From positions 5,642,001-5,706,000 of the forward strand of contig NZ_SNXU01000001.1 of NCBI RefSeq assembly GCF_004362515.1: DNA of 64,000 nt, read 5' to 3'. This DNA is from Actinokineospora alba (lineage in GTDB: Bacteria > Actinomycetota > Actinomycetes > Mycobacteriales > Pseudonocardiaceae). This document shows, piece by piece, positions 41,345 through 50,951 of the stretch (position 1 is the stretch's first letter; each line of letters opens with the position of its first letter). Under the pieces are notes generated by a model. That model made no database searches. It had not been told where the DNA came from and worked only from the letters and a program-made list of their open reading frames with translations. Position numbers and translations under genes: made by a program.

Positions 41345-42145
41345 TCAGGGCGCCGACGGCCACGGCACCGCCGCCGCGCCTGCCGCCGCGGCGCGCGCGT
41401 GGGCCGTCACCAGGTCGATCACCTGGTCGCGGTGGTGGTCGAGATAGAAGTGCCCGCCCTCGAAGACGGTGACGTCGAACGAGCCGTCGGTGGCGTCGGC
41501 CCAGCCGTGGGCCTCCTGCTCGTCGATCTCGACGTCCCGGTCGCCGTAGAACACCGACACCGCGGCGTCCAGGCGCGCCCCGGGTGCCATCGTGTAGGTC
41601 TCGCTCAGGCGGTAGTCGTTCCTGATGATCGGCAGGAACGTCTTGATCAGCGCTTCGTTGTCCAGCACGTCGAGGTTCGTCGCCTCGGTGCGACGCAGTT
41701 CCTCGATCAGCTCGTCGTCGTCGCCGAGGTGCACGGTCCCCGGCCGGGCGAGTGCCGGGGCGGGATGCCCCGACACCACCAGGCGGGCGGGGGCGACTCC
41801 CATGACCGTCATGCGGCGCGCGATCTCGAACGCGGTGAGCGCGCCCATGCTGTGTCCGAACAGGACTGTCGGCAGCGGCCGCTCGAACGGCAGGTCACCG
41901 GCCAGCACCGCGGCCAGCTCCCGGATGGTCGACGGCGGCGGCTCGTGGAAGCGGTCCTCGCGGCCCGGGTACTGCACGGCCACGAACTCGAGGTCCCACG
42001 GCACCGCCGCGGCCCAGGGCTTGTAGTAGCTCGCGCTGCCGCCGCCGTGCGGGAACAACACCACTCGCGCCCGCGCGTAGGGGCGGGCCGCGAGCGGGCG
42101 AAACGCGCCCGCCCGTCCCTCCCACGCCGCAGAACCGCTGGTCAT
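41345..42145 (-). CDS. Type II thioesterase (editing or release)
   Basis: 266 residues from the ATG at 42145, 5 nt after the ABC gene stop. It shows the stand-alone NRPS thioesterase pattern: 'VVLFPHGGGSASYYKPWA', 'VAVQYPGREDR', nucleophile GHSMG, Asp in 'VFYGDRD' and His in 'FEGGHFYLDHH'. Type II TEs strip wrong acyl groups from carrier domains. Because the cis TE of NRPS2 lacks its serine, this enzyme or the one at 60697 could release the product. Confidence 0.93.
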   Translation of the reverse strand: MTSGSAAWEGRAGAFRPLAARPYARARVVLFPHGGGSASYYKPWAAAVPWDLEFVAVQYPGREDRFHEPPPSTIRELAAVLAGDLPFERPLPTVLFGHSMGALTAFEIARRMTVMGVAPARLVVSGHPAPALARPGTVHLGDDDELIEELRRTEATNLDVLDNEALIKTFLPIIRNDYRLSETYTMAPGARLDAAVSVFYGDRDVEIDEQEAHGWADATDGSFDVTVFEGGHFYLDHHRDQVIDLVTAHARAAAAGAAAVPWPSAP

Positions 42146-42150
42146 GGCGC

Positions 42151-43866
42151 TCACCCGCTCGCTGTGGCAGCCGTGGAGATGTTCCAGAAGTCCGCGTAGC
42201 GGCCGCCCTGCAGCAGCAGTTCGTCGTGGCTGCCTTCCTCCACGATCTTGCCGCCGTCGAGGAACACGACGCGGTCGGCACGGCGCACCGTGCGCATGCG
42301 GTGGGCGACGGTCACGACGGTGCGTCCCGCCATCAGCCGCTCGATTCCCTCGTGCACGGCCGCCTCGTTGACCGGGTCCAGCGACGAGGTCACCTCGTCG
42401 AGCAAGACGATCGGCGCGTCCTTGAGCAGGGCGCGGGCGATCGAGACGCGCTGGCGTTCGCCACCGGAGAGCCGGGCGCCGCCCTCGCCGACGTCGGCCG
42501 CCCACCCGTCGGGCAGCCGGTCGATCACCTCGTCGAGCCGGGCCGCGCTCGCCGCCGCCCGCACTTCGGCGTCCGTGGCGTCCGGACGGCCGAGCCGCAC
42601 GTTCTGCTCGATGGTGCCGTCGAAGAGGTAGACGTCCTGGAACACGATGGCGATCCGCGACATCAGGTCTTCGGTGTCCATCGAGCGCACGTCCACCCCG
42701 CCGATGCGCACCGCGCCCGCGTCGACGTCGTAGAAGCGCGCCAGGAGCTGGAGCAGCGTGCTCTTGCCCGCGCCCGACGGGCCGACGACCGCCAGCCGCT
42801 GCCCCACCGGGACGGTCAGCGAGACGTCGTCGAAGACCAGGCGGTCGCCGTGCTTGAAGGTGACGGAGTCGAACTCGACCCCGTGGCTTTCCGGACGCAC
42901 CGGCTCGGCCGGTTCCGGCAGCGGCGCGGTGCGCAGCACGGTGTCGAGGCGGTCCAGTTCGACTCGTGCGCCGCGCAGCTTGCCGCCGATGTCCGACAGC
43001 GATAGCAGCGGGTCGGCGCAGCGGGCGGCCAGCACCAGGATGCTCAGGAGTTCGGCGACACCGATGTCGCCGCCGAGCCCGAGGTACGTGCCCAGGACCA
43101 TGATGAGGGTGAAGACGACCTGGACCGTGACGGTCAGGCTGACCGCGCCCGGCAGCACCGCGCCGACAGTGCGGCGGGAGGTGCGCTCCACGTCCTGGAG
43201 CGCGTTGTCCAGCAGCCCGAAGCGCTCACCGGTCCGACCGCCCGCGCGCAGCACCGGCTGCGCCTGGATGAACTCGATCACCCGGCCCGCGGCCTCGTTG
43301 TCCCGCTCGTGGCGCTCGGCGTCGACAGCGGCCGACGAGCGCGCGGTCCACTTCTGGATCACCGCGACGACCGGCGCCGCGGCCAGCGCGGCCAGCCCCA
43401 GCCGCCAGTCATAGGCGATCATCACGGCGACGATCGTCAGCGGGGTCACCAGGGCCGAGATGAACGGCGCCAACAGGTGCGCGGCGACCCCCAGGGCGGC
43501 GAGCAGTCCCTTGCTGGCCATCGTGGACACGTCGCCGACCCGGGTGGAGTCGTACCAGCCCAGGGGCAGGCGGGCCAGGTGGTCACCGAGCTTGTAGTAC
43601 ATGCCGCGCAGCATTGAGGTGCCGACTCGCATGCCCGACACGTCGCTGAGGTAGCGCAGCACCGCGTAGACCGCGACCGCTCCCCCGAAGCCGAGCAGGT
43701 AGGGCCAGGCTTCCGCGGGGTCGCTCCCGAACAGCTTGTGCAGCACGGGAACCAGCAGCGCGTAGAGCAGGCCCTCGACGATCGCGGTGACCGTCATCAA
43801 GGCGACCGTGCGGCGCATCGGTTTGGCGTACTCGTTTCCCAGTACGCGCAGCAGCAGACCGATCAT
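42151..43866 (-). CDS. ABC exporter-fold half-transporter, YbtQ/IrtB-like
   Basis: 571 residues: six-helix membrane domain (1-310) plus ATPase domain with Walker A VGPSGAGKST, Q-loop 'IAIVFQDVYLFDGTIEQN', signature LSGGERQR and Walker B IVLLDEVTSSLD. Its start overlaps the end of the other half-transporter by 4 nt. Such heterodimeric pairs import metal-siderophores in mycobacteria (IrtAB) and enterobacteria (YbtPQ) despite the exporter fold. There is no siderophore-interacting FAD domain here. Direction is inferred from family and context. Confidence 0.9.
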   Translation of the reverse strand: MIGLLLRVLGNEYAKPMRRTVALMTVTAIVEGLLYALLVPVLHKLFGSDPAEAWPYLLGFGGAVAVYAVLRYLSDVSGMRVGTSMLRGMYYKLGDHLARLPLGWYDSTRVGDVSTMASKGLLAALGVAAHLLAPFISALVTPLTIVAVMIAYDWRLGLAALAAAPVVAVIQKWTARSSAAVDAERHERDNEAAGRVIEFIQAQPVLRAGGRTGERFGLLDNALQDVERTSRRTVGAVLPGAVSLTVTVQVVFTLIMVLGTYLGLGGDIGVAELLSILVLAARCADPLLSLSDIGGKLRGARVELDRLDTVLRTAPLPEPAEPVRPESHGVEFDSVTFKHGDRLVFDDVSLTVPVGQRLAVVGPSGAGKSTLLQLLARFYDVDAGAVRIGGVDVRSMDTEDLMSRIAIVFQDVYLFDGTIEQNVRLGRPDATDAEVRAAASAARLDEVIDRLPDGWAADVGEGGARLSGGERQRVSIARALLKDAPIVLLDEVTSSLDPVNEAAVHEGIERLMAGRTVVTVAHRMRTVRRADRVVFLDGGKIVEEGSHDELLLQGGRYADFWNISTAATASG

Positions 43867-45704
43867 CGGGTTTCCTCTCCTCGCACCGCGGCGGCGCTGG
43901 TGTCGACCTCGGCGATGGCCGTCTGCTGTGCCTGCCAGAACGCCGCGAACTTCCCGCCGCGGGCCAGCAGCTCGTCGGGCTTGCCGCGCTCGACGATGGC
44001 GCCGTCCTCGAGCATCACCACGGTGTCGGCGTGGGCGATGGTCTCGAGCCGGTGCGCGATGACCAGCACGGTCCGGTCGGTGCCCCGCGCGGTCAGCGCC
44101 TGGCGCACCGCGTGTTCGGTCTGCGGGTCGATGAAGGCGGTCGCCTCGTCGAGGACCAGGACGGGCGCGTCGGCGAGCAGCGCACGGGCGATCGAGATGC
44201 GCTGCGCCTCACCGCCGGACAGCTTGACGTCCTCACCGATGATCGAGTCGTAGCCGTGCGGCAGTTCGAGCGTCCGGTCGTGGATGTTGGCCAGCCTGGC
44301 GACCCGCACGATGTCGTCGTGTTCGGCTTTGGGCACCGCGAGGGCGATGTTCTCCGCGACCGAGGCCCGCAGCAGGCGGACGTCCTGGAAGACGAACGAG
44401 ACCGTGCCGTAGAGCTCGCGGGCGCCGAGCTCGCGCAGGTCGACCCCGCCGAGCACGACGGAGCCGTGGGTCGGGTCGAAGAACCGCGGCAGCAGCTGGA
44501 CCAGCGTGGACTTGCCGCTGCCCGACGGACCGACGAGCGCGGTGACCGTGCCCGGTTCCAGGGTCAGGTTGATTCCCCGCAGCACCTCCTGGTCGTCGTC
44601 GTAGCCGAACCGGACGTCCTTCAGCTCCACCCGGTGCCCCCGCGGAACTGCCGGGTTCTCCGGCTCCGGCAGCGGTTCGACGTCGAGCACCTCCTTGATG
44701 CGCCCGACCGCGCGGCCCGCGGCCTGCATGTCGTCGAAGCCGTGGCCGAGTGCCGCGATCGGCGCGGTCAGGCCGAGGCCGAGCAGCAGGAACGGCAGCA
44801 GGTCGGCCGGGGCCATATCGCCACCCGTGATCAGCGAGGTGCCACCGATCAGCACTATCAGCAGCACGAACGGCGGCGAGAGCCACAGCTGCATCGCGGC
44901 GGCGACCACGGACATGCCGCGGACCCACTTGGAGAAGATGTCGACGAAGTCGTCGGCGGCCCGCAGGAACTTCTGGTGGGCGCGCTCGGCCCCGCCGAAC
45001 GCCTTCACCACGGAGATGCCCTGCACGAATTCGACGACGGAGCTGGCGATGCGGCCCATCGCCGCGTCGAAATCCTTCTGCTCCTGCGTGCGGGCGGGCA
45101 GCATGAAGAACGGGACCATCAGCATCGCGAGCAGCACGGGGATCAGCGTGATCAGCGTGAGCCGCCAGTCGATCGAGAGCAGGTAGATCAGCGACGCCAG
45201 CGGCACCACGAACGCCGCGACGAGCTCGCCGGGCGCGTGGGCGATGAACGGGTGGACGGCGGAGACGTCGTCACCCACGACTTTCGCCAGCTCGCCGCTG
45301 CGGCGGCGGGAGAACCAGCCGATCGGGACGCGGCCCAACTGGGCGGCCAGCATCCGGCGGAAGCCCAGCTGCACCGCGCCGTCGACGTAGTGGCCGAGCC
45401 CGAACGACGCGGAGGTGAACACCAGGCGGATCAGCAGGCCGACCACGCCGATGATCACGGCGGTCCAGATGTGGTCATGGTCCACCGGCCCCGAGGCCAG
45501 CAGGCCGCGCCCGATCTCGACCACCGCGAGCAGCGGCGCGAGGCCGGCGAGCGCGCCGATGACCTGCAGGGCGACGACGAGGGCGAACTTGCCCGCGAAC
45601 GGGCGAAGCAGGGCACCCACCCGCACCCCCGGGGCCGGCGCGGAATCGACCTCCGGTGGCGGGGCGGCCTGCTCCCTTGCGTCGACGCGGTCGGTCACAT
45701 TCAT
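43863..45704 (-). CDS. ABC exporter-fold half-transporter, YbtP/IrtA-like
   Basis: 613 residues from the ATG at 45704 with GGGAGAG upstream. A ~35-residue Pro/Ala-rich N-terminal tail precedes the membrane domain (six helices, 'FSRRRSGELAKVVGDDVSAVHPF' linking loop) and the ATPase domain: VGPSGSGKST, Q-loop 'VSFVFQDVRLLRASVAEN', LSGGEAQR, 'VLVLDEATAFID'. It pairs with the gene that overlaps its end. The set lies 133 bp after the thiazolinyl imine reductase, so uptake of the metallophore is the likely job. Confidence 0.9.
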   Translation of the reverse strand: MNVTDRVDAREQAAPPPEVDSAPAPGVRVGALLRPFAGKFALVVALQVIGALAGLAPLLAVVEIGRGLLASGPVDHDHIWTAVIIGVVGLLIRLVFTSASFGLGHYVDGAVQLGFRRMLAAQLGRVPIGWFSRRRSGELAKVVGDDVSAVHPFIAHAPGELVAAFVVPLASLIYLLSIDWRLTLITLIPVLLAMLMVPFFMLPARTQEQKDFDAAMGRIASSVVEFVQGISVVKAFGGAERAHQKFLRAADDFVDIFSKWVRGMSVVAAAMQLWLSPPFVLLIVLIGGTSLITGGDMAPADLLPFLLLGLGLTAPIAALGHGFDDMQAAGRAVGRIKEVLDVEPLPEPENPAVPRGHRVELKDVRFGYDDDQEVLRGINLTLEPGTVTALVGPSGSGKSTLVQLLPRFFDPTHGSVVLGGVDLRELGARELYGTVSFVFQDVRLLRASVAENIALAVPKAEHDDIVRVARLANIHDRTLELPHGYDSIIGEDVKLSGGEAQRISIARALLADAPVLVLDEATAFIDPQTEHAVRQALTARGTDRTVLVIAHRLETIAHADTVVMLEDGAIVERGKPDELLARGGKFAAFWQAQQTAIAEVDTSAAAVRGEETR

Positions 45705-45837
45705 CGCTCTCCCACTCGATTTCGATACTCCGACGATCTTGAACCTATCGGCCCTGGACCCGGCGCGATACCACAATGCGTCGCGTTCCACCAGATCCGG
45801 TGTACGCGCGTGGACGTACGCGGGTACGCCACCGGAC

Positions 45838-46917
45838 CTACAAGTCGGCGACGGTCAGCGGGTCGCCCGCGTCCGGGGTGGCCGCGTGGGGGTAGCCGAT
45901 CGCCTCGGTCAGGTCCTTCCAGGCGTGCGCGACCGCCAGAGCGCGCCTGCCGCGCCGCAGCGGGTCCGCGCCCGCCTCGACCCGCCCGCGCAGGTCGTCC
46001 ATCGCGGTCACCACACCGCCACTCCACAGCTCGTCCACCGCCGTCGCCCAGGTCGGCGACTCGGCCGGGCCGAGGTAGTCGGCGGTTCGGCCGCCGAAGT
46101 CGTCCGCCCATGACCCGTCCTGCGCCGCGACCGGGAGGAACCGGCCCATCTCGTCGGACCGCACGCGCAGCACCGGGCTCCAGATCACCGGTCCGTGGGT
46201 GTTGGCCAGCATCAGGTTGCCCGCGTCGGTGCCGATGGTGATCCGGTGCAGGAACAGGCTGGTGCTGTCGTCGCCTGCCTGCATCCGGTTCTCCACGCGC
46301 AGGGTCAGCGGCACCCCGCCGACCTGGCCGTGCGCGCAGGCCAGAGGCAGGCCCGCGCCCTGCGGCACCGGGGCCAGCGACCACGGCTTGAGCCCGTCGA
46401 AGACCTCGGCGAGGATGTCGATCAGGTCGTAGGAGACCTGGATCGCGCACATCGCGTCGACGAACACCGCTTTGCGCAGGGTCACCAGCTTCCGCGCGGC
46501 GGCGGTGAACCGGCGGACCGGTTCCAGATGTGGGTAGAAGGTGTTCACCAGGTACTGCGACCCGGTGCGCCGCGCCACCTTCAGGCAGTCCGCCAGCTCG
46601 GTCGGGTGCACCGGATGCTCTTGCAGCACATGGATTCCACGTTCGAGCAGGGCCTTGGCCAGGTCGGCGCCGGACCCGCCGCCCACCGCGGTCGACACGA
46701 CGACGCAGGCGGCGTCGATGTCGTCCGGCAGGCTGTCGACCGAGGGATACAGCGGGACTCCGTAGTCCCGCGCGAGTGCCGTGGACCGGGCGCTGCCCCT
46801 GGCCACGATGCCCGCGAGTTCGTAGTCCTCGGCGCGGGCCAGGGCGGAGAGGTAGACCTGGCCGAAGCGCGTGCCGCACACGACGACGCGCATCGGCCGG
46901 GGTGGCTGGGTCATCAT
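45838..46917 (-). CDS. Thiazolinyl imine reductase (PchG/Irp3/YbtU-like)
   Basis: 359 residues. The N-terminal Rossmann domain of the Gfo/Idh/MocA superfamily begins 'MRVVVCGTRFGQVYLSALARAEDYELAGIVARGSARSTALA', and the C-terminal beta-sheet domain has the family's 'VFVDAMCAIQVSYDLIDILAEVFDGLKPW' stretch and late 'LTEAIGYPH'. NADPH-dependent reduction of a carrier-bound thiazoline to a thiazolidine is its role in pyochelin and yersiniabactin assembly. It overlaps the NRPS2 gene by 4 nt. One ring of the product should therefore be a thiazolidine. Confidence 0.93.
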   Translation of the reverse strand: MMTQPPRPMRVVVCGTRFGQVYLSALARAEDYELAGIVARGSARSTALARDYGVPLYPSVDSLPDDIDAACVVVSTAVGGGSGADLAKALLERGIHVLQEHPVHPTELADCLKVARRTGSQYLVNTFYPHLEPVRRFTAAARKLVTLRKAVFVDAMCAIQVSYDLIDILAEVFDGLKPWSLAPVPQGAGLPLACAHGQVGGVPLTLRVENRMQAGDDSTSLFLHRITIGTDAGNLMLANTHGPVIWSPVLRVRSDEMGRFLPVAAQDGSWADDFGGRTADYLGPAESPTWATAVDELWSGGVVTAMDDLRGRVEAGADPLRRGRRALAVAHAWKDLTEAIGYPHAATPDAGDPLTVADL

Positions 46918-49900
46918 CGGCCCGTCGGCGCCGTCGAGATCGCGGCCACCGTGCCTGCCACGTTGGGCCGCCGCAGGCAGGTGTCGTGGTCACCGGGGAC
47001 GTCCACGACAGTCAGGTCGCCCAGGCACACCTCACTCCAGAGACCCTCAGTGTCCTTTTCGGACTCGGTGGGGCGAAGCAAGGTGATGTCGTCGGCGTAG
47101 GGCGCGGGGTCGTAGCACGCCACCGCCTCAGCGGTGTGCGAGAGCACCGACCCGCTCTCCCCCGGCTGCCGGCTGACGCTTCCGGACAGGATGGTCAGCC
47201 GTGCCGTCGCGTCGGCCTCGCCGAGCGCCCTGGCCAGTTCCAGCGCGATCGGGCCGCCGAGGCCGTAGCCGATGACCTCCACCTCGCCGAACCCCGCGGC
47301 CAGCACCTCGCGCGCGTACCCACCGGCCAGCGTCTCGATGAGTATCGCCGCGGCGATACCGAGGTAGTGGTCGGCGTCGGGCGCGGTGAGACCCAGCAGC
47401 GGCCCGGTGCCGGTGAGGCCCTCGATCAGTTCCTCGTAGGCGGCAAGGGTTCCCGTGCCGTCGTGCACGAGCAGGCGAACCGGGCCGGTCCCCGCCATCG
47501 CGAGCGGGACGAGCGCCTCCCGACGCACCTCCGGGCCGGGCGCCGCCGCCGGTTCCGCCGCGGAGCCGGACTGCAGCCACTTGCCCAGCCCGGAGACCGT
47601 CGGCGTGTCCAGCAGGGCACGCAGCAACACGTCGAAGGCGATATGCGCCGCGGCGGGGATGCGCTCGCGCACCTGCCCGACGAACTGCGCGGCGAGCAGC
47701 GAGTTTCCGCCCACGTCGAAGAATCCCGTGGTGCGGCTCGGAACCGGCCCGCCGAGCACGTCCGCCCAGAGCCGCGCGAGGTCCTGCTCGACACCGGGGT
47801 GCGGCGGCTCGGCGGGTTCCCCGGTCGACACGGTCGGCGCCGCCATGGAGTCGAGCAGCCGCTTGCGGTCGACCTTTCCGTTCGCGGTGAGCGGCAGGCC
47901 CTCGACCACCTGCACCCGCGCGGGAACCATGTGACCGGGCAGGCGCCGCGCCACCCAGCCGACCAGTTCCAGCGGGTCGACCGGTTCGCCCGGCCGCGCG
48001 GGGATCACGAACGAGACCAGCGCCCGCTCGAACGCCTCCCGGCCCGCCGCCAGCACCACGCAGGTGCCCACATCCGGGTGCTCGCCGAGCACCGCCTCGA
48101 TCTCGCCGAGTTCGATCCGGTGGCCGCGGATCTTGACCTGCTGGTCGGCGCGGCCGAGGAACTCGATCTCGCCGTTGGGCAGGTACCGGCCGAGGTCGCC
48201 GGTGCGGTAGAGCCGCTCCCCGGTGTCCGGGTGCGCGAAGAAGCGTTCGGCGCTGCGCGCGGCGTCGTTGAGGTACCCGTCGGCCAGCCCGGCGCCCGCG
48301 ATGTAGAGGTCACCGGGGACCAGCTCCGGCCGGTCGCGCAGCGCGGAGTCGAGCACGTGGAAGCGCTGGTTCGCCAGCGGCAGGCCGTAGGGGATGCTGC
48401 GCCAGTGCGGCTCGACGGTCGTGATCCGGTGGTAGTTCGACCAGATCGCCGCCTCCGTGGCGCCGCCGAGACTGATCAGCTCGGCCCCCGGCGCATGCCG
48501 TCCGGCGTGGGCGGGCAGCGACAGCGGGATCCAGTCGCCGGACAGCAGGGCCAGCCGCAGCGTGGGCAGCGCGGTGGGCTCGACGTCGAGGTAGTGCATC
48601 AGCATCTGCAACTGCGCGGGCACCGAGTTCCACAGCGTCACACCGTGCTCGGCGACCACCGCCGCCCAGTGCGACGGGTCGCCGCGCCGGGTCGCGTCGG
48701 GCAGCACGAGCGTGGCGCCGAGGGCGGTCGGGCCGAACAGGTCGTAGACGGACAGGTCGAAGCTCAGCGCCGCCAGGCCCAGCACCCGGTCCGCCGCGCC
48801 GACGCCGAAGCGCACGTTGATGTCGTGCACGGTGTTCGCCGCGGCCTCGTGGCTGATCATCACGCCCTTGGGGGTGCCGGTCGAGCCCGAGGTGTGCATG
48901 ACGTAGGCGAGTTCGCTCGGGGCCACCCGGGGCGGCTCGGGCAGGTCGGCGACCGGGATCGGCCGCACGTCGGTGACGTCGACCGCGTGGGTGCCCGGTG
49001 GCAGCGCGTCGGCTGCCGCGGTGTCTGTGGCTCCTTCGACGAGGACGAACTTCGCCCCCGCGGCGGTCAGGATGCCGTCGCGGCGCACCCGGGGCTGGGC
49101 CAGGTCGACCGGGACGTACACGCCGCCCGCGAGCAGCACGCCGAGGACGCCGACAGTCTGGGCGCGCGACTTGTCGATCAGGACTCCGACGAAGTCCCCC
49201 GGCGCGCACCCGGCGGCGCGCAGCCGCTGCGCCACCGCGGCTGCCTTGCCCAGCCACTCGCCGTAGGTCATCGACCCGGTCGCGTCGATCACCGCGACCC
49301 GGTCGGGGAATTCGCGGCCGTAGGCCATGAGCGGCTCGTGCAGCAGGCCGCCGGGGGTGGGCGCCTCGGTCGCGTTCGCCTCGGCCCGACGGGCCCGCTG
49401 CGACTCGGGCAGGGACTGCGGGTCGACGGCCGACCACGTCGCGTCCGAGGCGGCCAGTCCGTGCAGGAGCGCGACGAACGCGGCGAACATGTCGTCGACC
49501 AGGCCGTCGGGGAAGATCCCCTCGCGCACGTCCCAGTTCATGTCGAGGCCGCCGAGCTGGTCACCCACCTGGCAGTCGATCCACACCTGCGGGGTCTGGC
49601 TGATCCCGTTCACCGGGCGCGCCTTGCGACCCGCCGCCGAGGCCAGCTCGCCGCCGACGCCGATGCTGCCGGTGAACACCACGGGCAGCGCGGCGCCCGC
49701 GTCGCGGCCACGGCGCTTGGTGAGTTCGCGGAGCACCTCCACTCCGCTGAACAGCCGGTGGTCGAGGTCGTCGAAAACGCGTTCGCCGATGGCGCGGGCG
49801 CGGTCGGCGAAACTCGCCCTGCCCTCAAGGTCGACGGCGAGCAGGCTCAGCGAGGTGAAGTCGCCGAGCATCCGGTCGACCCGCGGGTGCAACGGCATGC

Positions 49901-50951
49901 GGTTGAGCACGGGCAAACCGAGGCAGAAGCGCTCGACCCCGCTCCACCGGCCGATCGTCTCGGCGAACGCCGCCAGCACCGCGTTCGCGGGGGTGATCCC
50001 GTGGCTTCCCGCGCGCGCCTTCAGCGCCCGCCACACCCGACTGTCCACTGTGGTGCTCAGCCTGCGGAACAGCGGGGGCGCCGTCGCTGGGTCGTGGTCG
50101 TCGCGGGTGGGCAGTGCGGGCGCGCCGGGCAGTTCGTCCAGGCGCCCCATCCAGTACTCGCGGTCGCGGGTGTACCGCTGGGTGTCGCGCAGCCGTTTCT
50201 CCGCCAGGACGTAGTCGCGGAACGTCGCGTCGAGCGCGGGCAGCTCGCAGTCGGGCCGCTGGTAGCGGCGGTCCAATTCGGACAGCAGCAGCCGAATGCT
50301 GATCCAGTCCATGGCCATGAAGTCCACCGAGACGTGCAGCACGCAGCGGTCGTCGGCGCGGGTCAGGCGCAGTTCGTACATCGGGCGCACGCCCGCGGGG
50401 TGCACCTTGTGGGAGATCTCGTCCCGCACGGCGCTGATCCCCCGCCGCACCGCCTCCGCCGACGCGCCGCGCAGGTCCGCGACCGGGACGCGGGTGTCGG
50501 CGAGTTCAGGCAGGACGCGCTGGGTGCCGTCCTCGCCGATGACCAGCCGCAGCGTGTCGTGCCTGAGCACCAGGCTGTCCCACGCGCGCTGCAACCGCTC
50601 GGGGTCCAGGTCGGCCGGGTACTCGAACTCCTCGTAGAGGTGGCAGGACACGCCGCCGTACGCGAACGCGCCGTTGCGGCCGAACAGGTACGCGGACTGG
50701 ACATCGGTCAGCGGGAACGACTCCAGCCGCCCCTCGGGGTCGTCCCGCCACAGCGACTCCCCCGCGGCGGTTCGCACGCTCGGCGGGCCCTCGGGCAGCA
50801 CGGTGAGCAGGTCGGCCTTGAACGTGCGCAACTTCGCCTTGCGCTCGTCGGTCATGGCGCCGCGGGGAGCGCGGAACCGCAGCCGCTCCTCCTCGCGCCA
50901 CAGTTCGATCCCGGCCGCCCCGAGTTCCTCGATCAGCTCGGCCGCGGTCAT
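46914..50951 (-). CDS. NRPS2: TubC-type docking domain, Cy, A(Cys), T and TE with altered nucleophile (PchF-like)
   Basis: 1345 residues. Residues 1-52 look like a TubC N-terminal docking domain. Cy domain ~75-500 carries the cyclisation motif D210-FMAM-D215-WIS in place of HHxxxDG. The A domain specificity residues read D-L-Y-N-L-S-L-I-W-K, the cysteine code. No methyltransferase is inserted between A8 and A10, unlike PchF. The T domain has DVGGNSLL. The TE (~1115-1345) reads G-Y-G1230-L-G-G where G-x-S-x-G is expected (codon GGC at 47264-47262), although His1322 (PGDHD) is present. The gene follows NRPS1 with a 4-nt overlap and probably builds the second thiazoline ring, which the reductase then reduces. 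Confidence 0.95.
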   Translation of the reverse strand: MTAAELIEELGAAGIELWREEERLRFRAPRGAMTDERKAKLRTFKADLLTVLPEGPPSVRTAAGESLWRDDPEGRLESFPLTDVQSAYLFGRNGAFAYGGVSCHLYEEFEYPADLDPERLQRAWDSLVLRHDTLRLVIGEDGTQRVLPELADTRVPVADLRGASAEAVRRGISAVRDEISHKVHPAGVRPMYELRLTRADDRCVLHVSVDFMAMDWISIRLLLSELDRRYQRPDCELPALDATFRDYVLAEKRLRDTQRYTRDREYWMGRLDELPGAPALPTRDDHDPATAPPLFRRLSTTVDSRVWRALKARAGSHGITPANAVLAAFAETIGRWSGVERFCLGLPVLNRMPLHPRVDRMLGDFTSLSLLAVDLEGRASFADRARAIGERVFDDLDHRLFSGVEVLRELTKRRGRDAGAALPVVFTGSIGVGGELASAAGRKARPVNGISQTPQVWIDCQVGDQLGGLDMNWDVREGIFPDGLVDDMFAAFVALLHGLAASDATWSAVDPQSLPESQRARRAEANATEAPTPGGLLHEPLMAYGREFPDRVAVIDATGSMTYGEWLGKAAAVAQRLRAAGCAPGDFVGVLIDKSRAQTVGVLGVLLAGGVYVPVDLAQPRVRRDGILTAAGAKFVLVEGATDTAAADALPPGTHAVDVTDVRPIPVADLPEPPRVAPSELAYVMHTSGSTGTPKGVMISHEAAANTVHDINVRFGVGAADRVLGLAALSFDLSVYDLFGPTALGATLVLPDATRRGDPSHWAAVVAEHGVTLWNSVPAQLQMLMHYLDVEPTALPTLRLALLSGDWIPLSLPAHAGRHAPGAELISLGGATEAAIWSNYHRITTVEPHWRSIPYGLPLANQRFHVLDSALRDRPELVPGDLYIAGAGLADGYLNDAARSAERFFAHPDTGERLYRTGDLGRYLPNGEIEFLGRADQQVKIRGHRIELGEIEAVLGEHPDVGTCVVLAAGREAFERALVSFVIPARPGEPVDPLELVGWVARRLPGHMVPARVQVVEGLPLTANGKVDRKRLLDSMAAPTVSTGEPAEPPHPGVEQDLARLWADVLGGPVPSRTTGFFDVGGNSLLAAQFVGQVRERIPAAAHIAFDVLLRALLDTPTVSGLGKWLQSGSAAEPAAAPGPEVRREALVPLAMAGTGPVRLLVHDGTGTLAAYEELIEGLTGTGPLLGLTAPDADHYLGIAAAILIETLAGGYAREVLAAGFGEVEVIGYGLGGPIALELARALGEADATARLTILSGSVSRQPGESGSVLSHTAEAVACYDPAPYADDITLLRPTESEKDTEGLWSEVCLGDLTVVDVPGDHDTCLRRPNVAGTVAAISTAPTGR

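Noticed and set aside
46914..47600. Functional terminal TE in NRPS2 as the release enzyme
   Set aside because: The nucleophile serine is a glycine; kept only as a degenerate TE.
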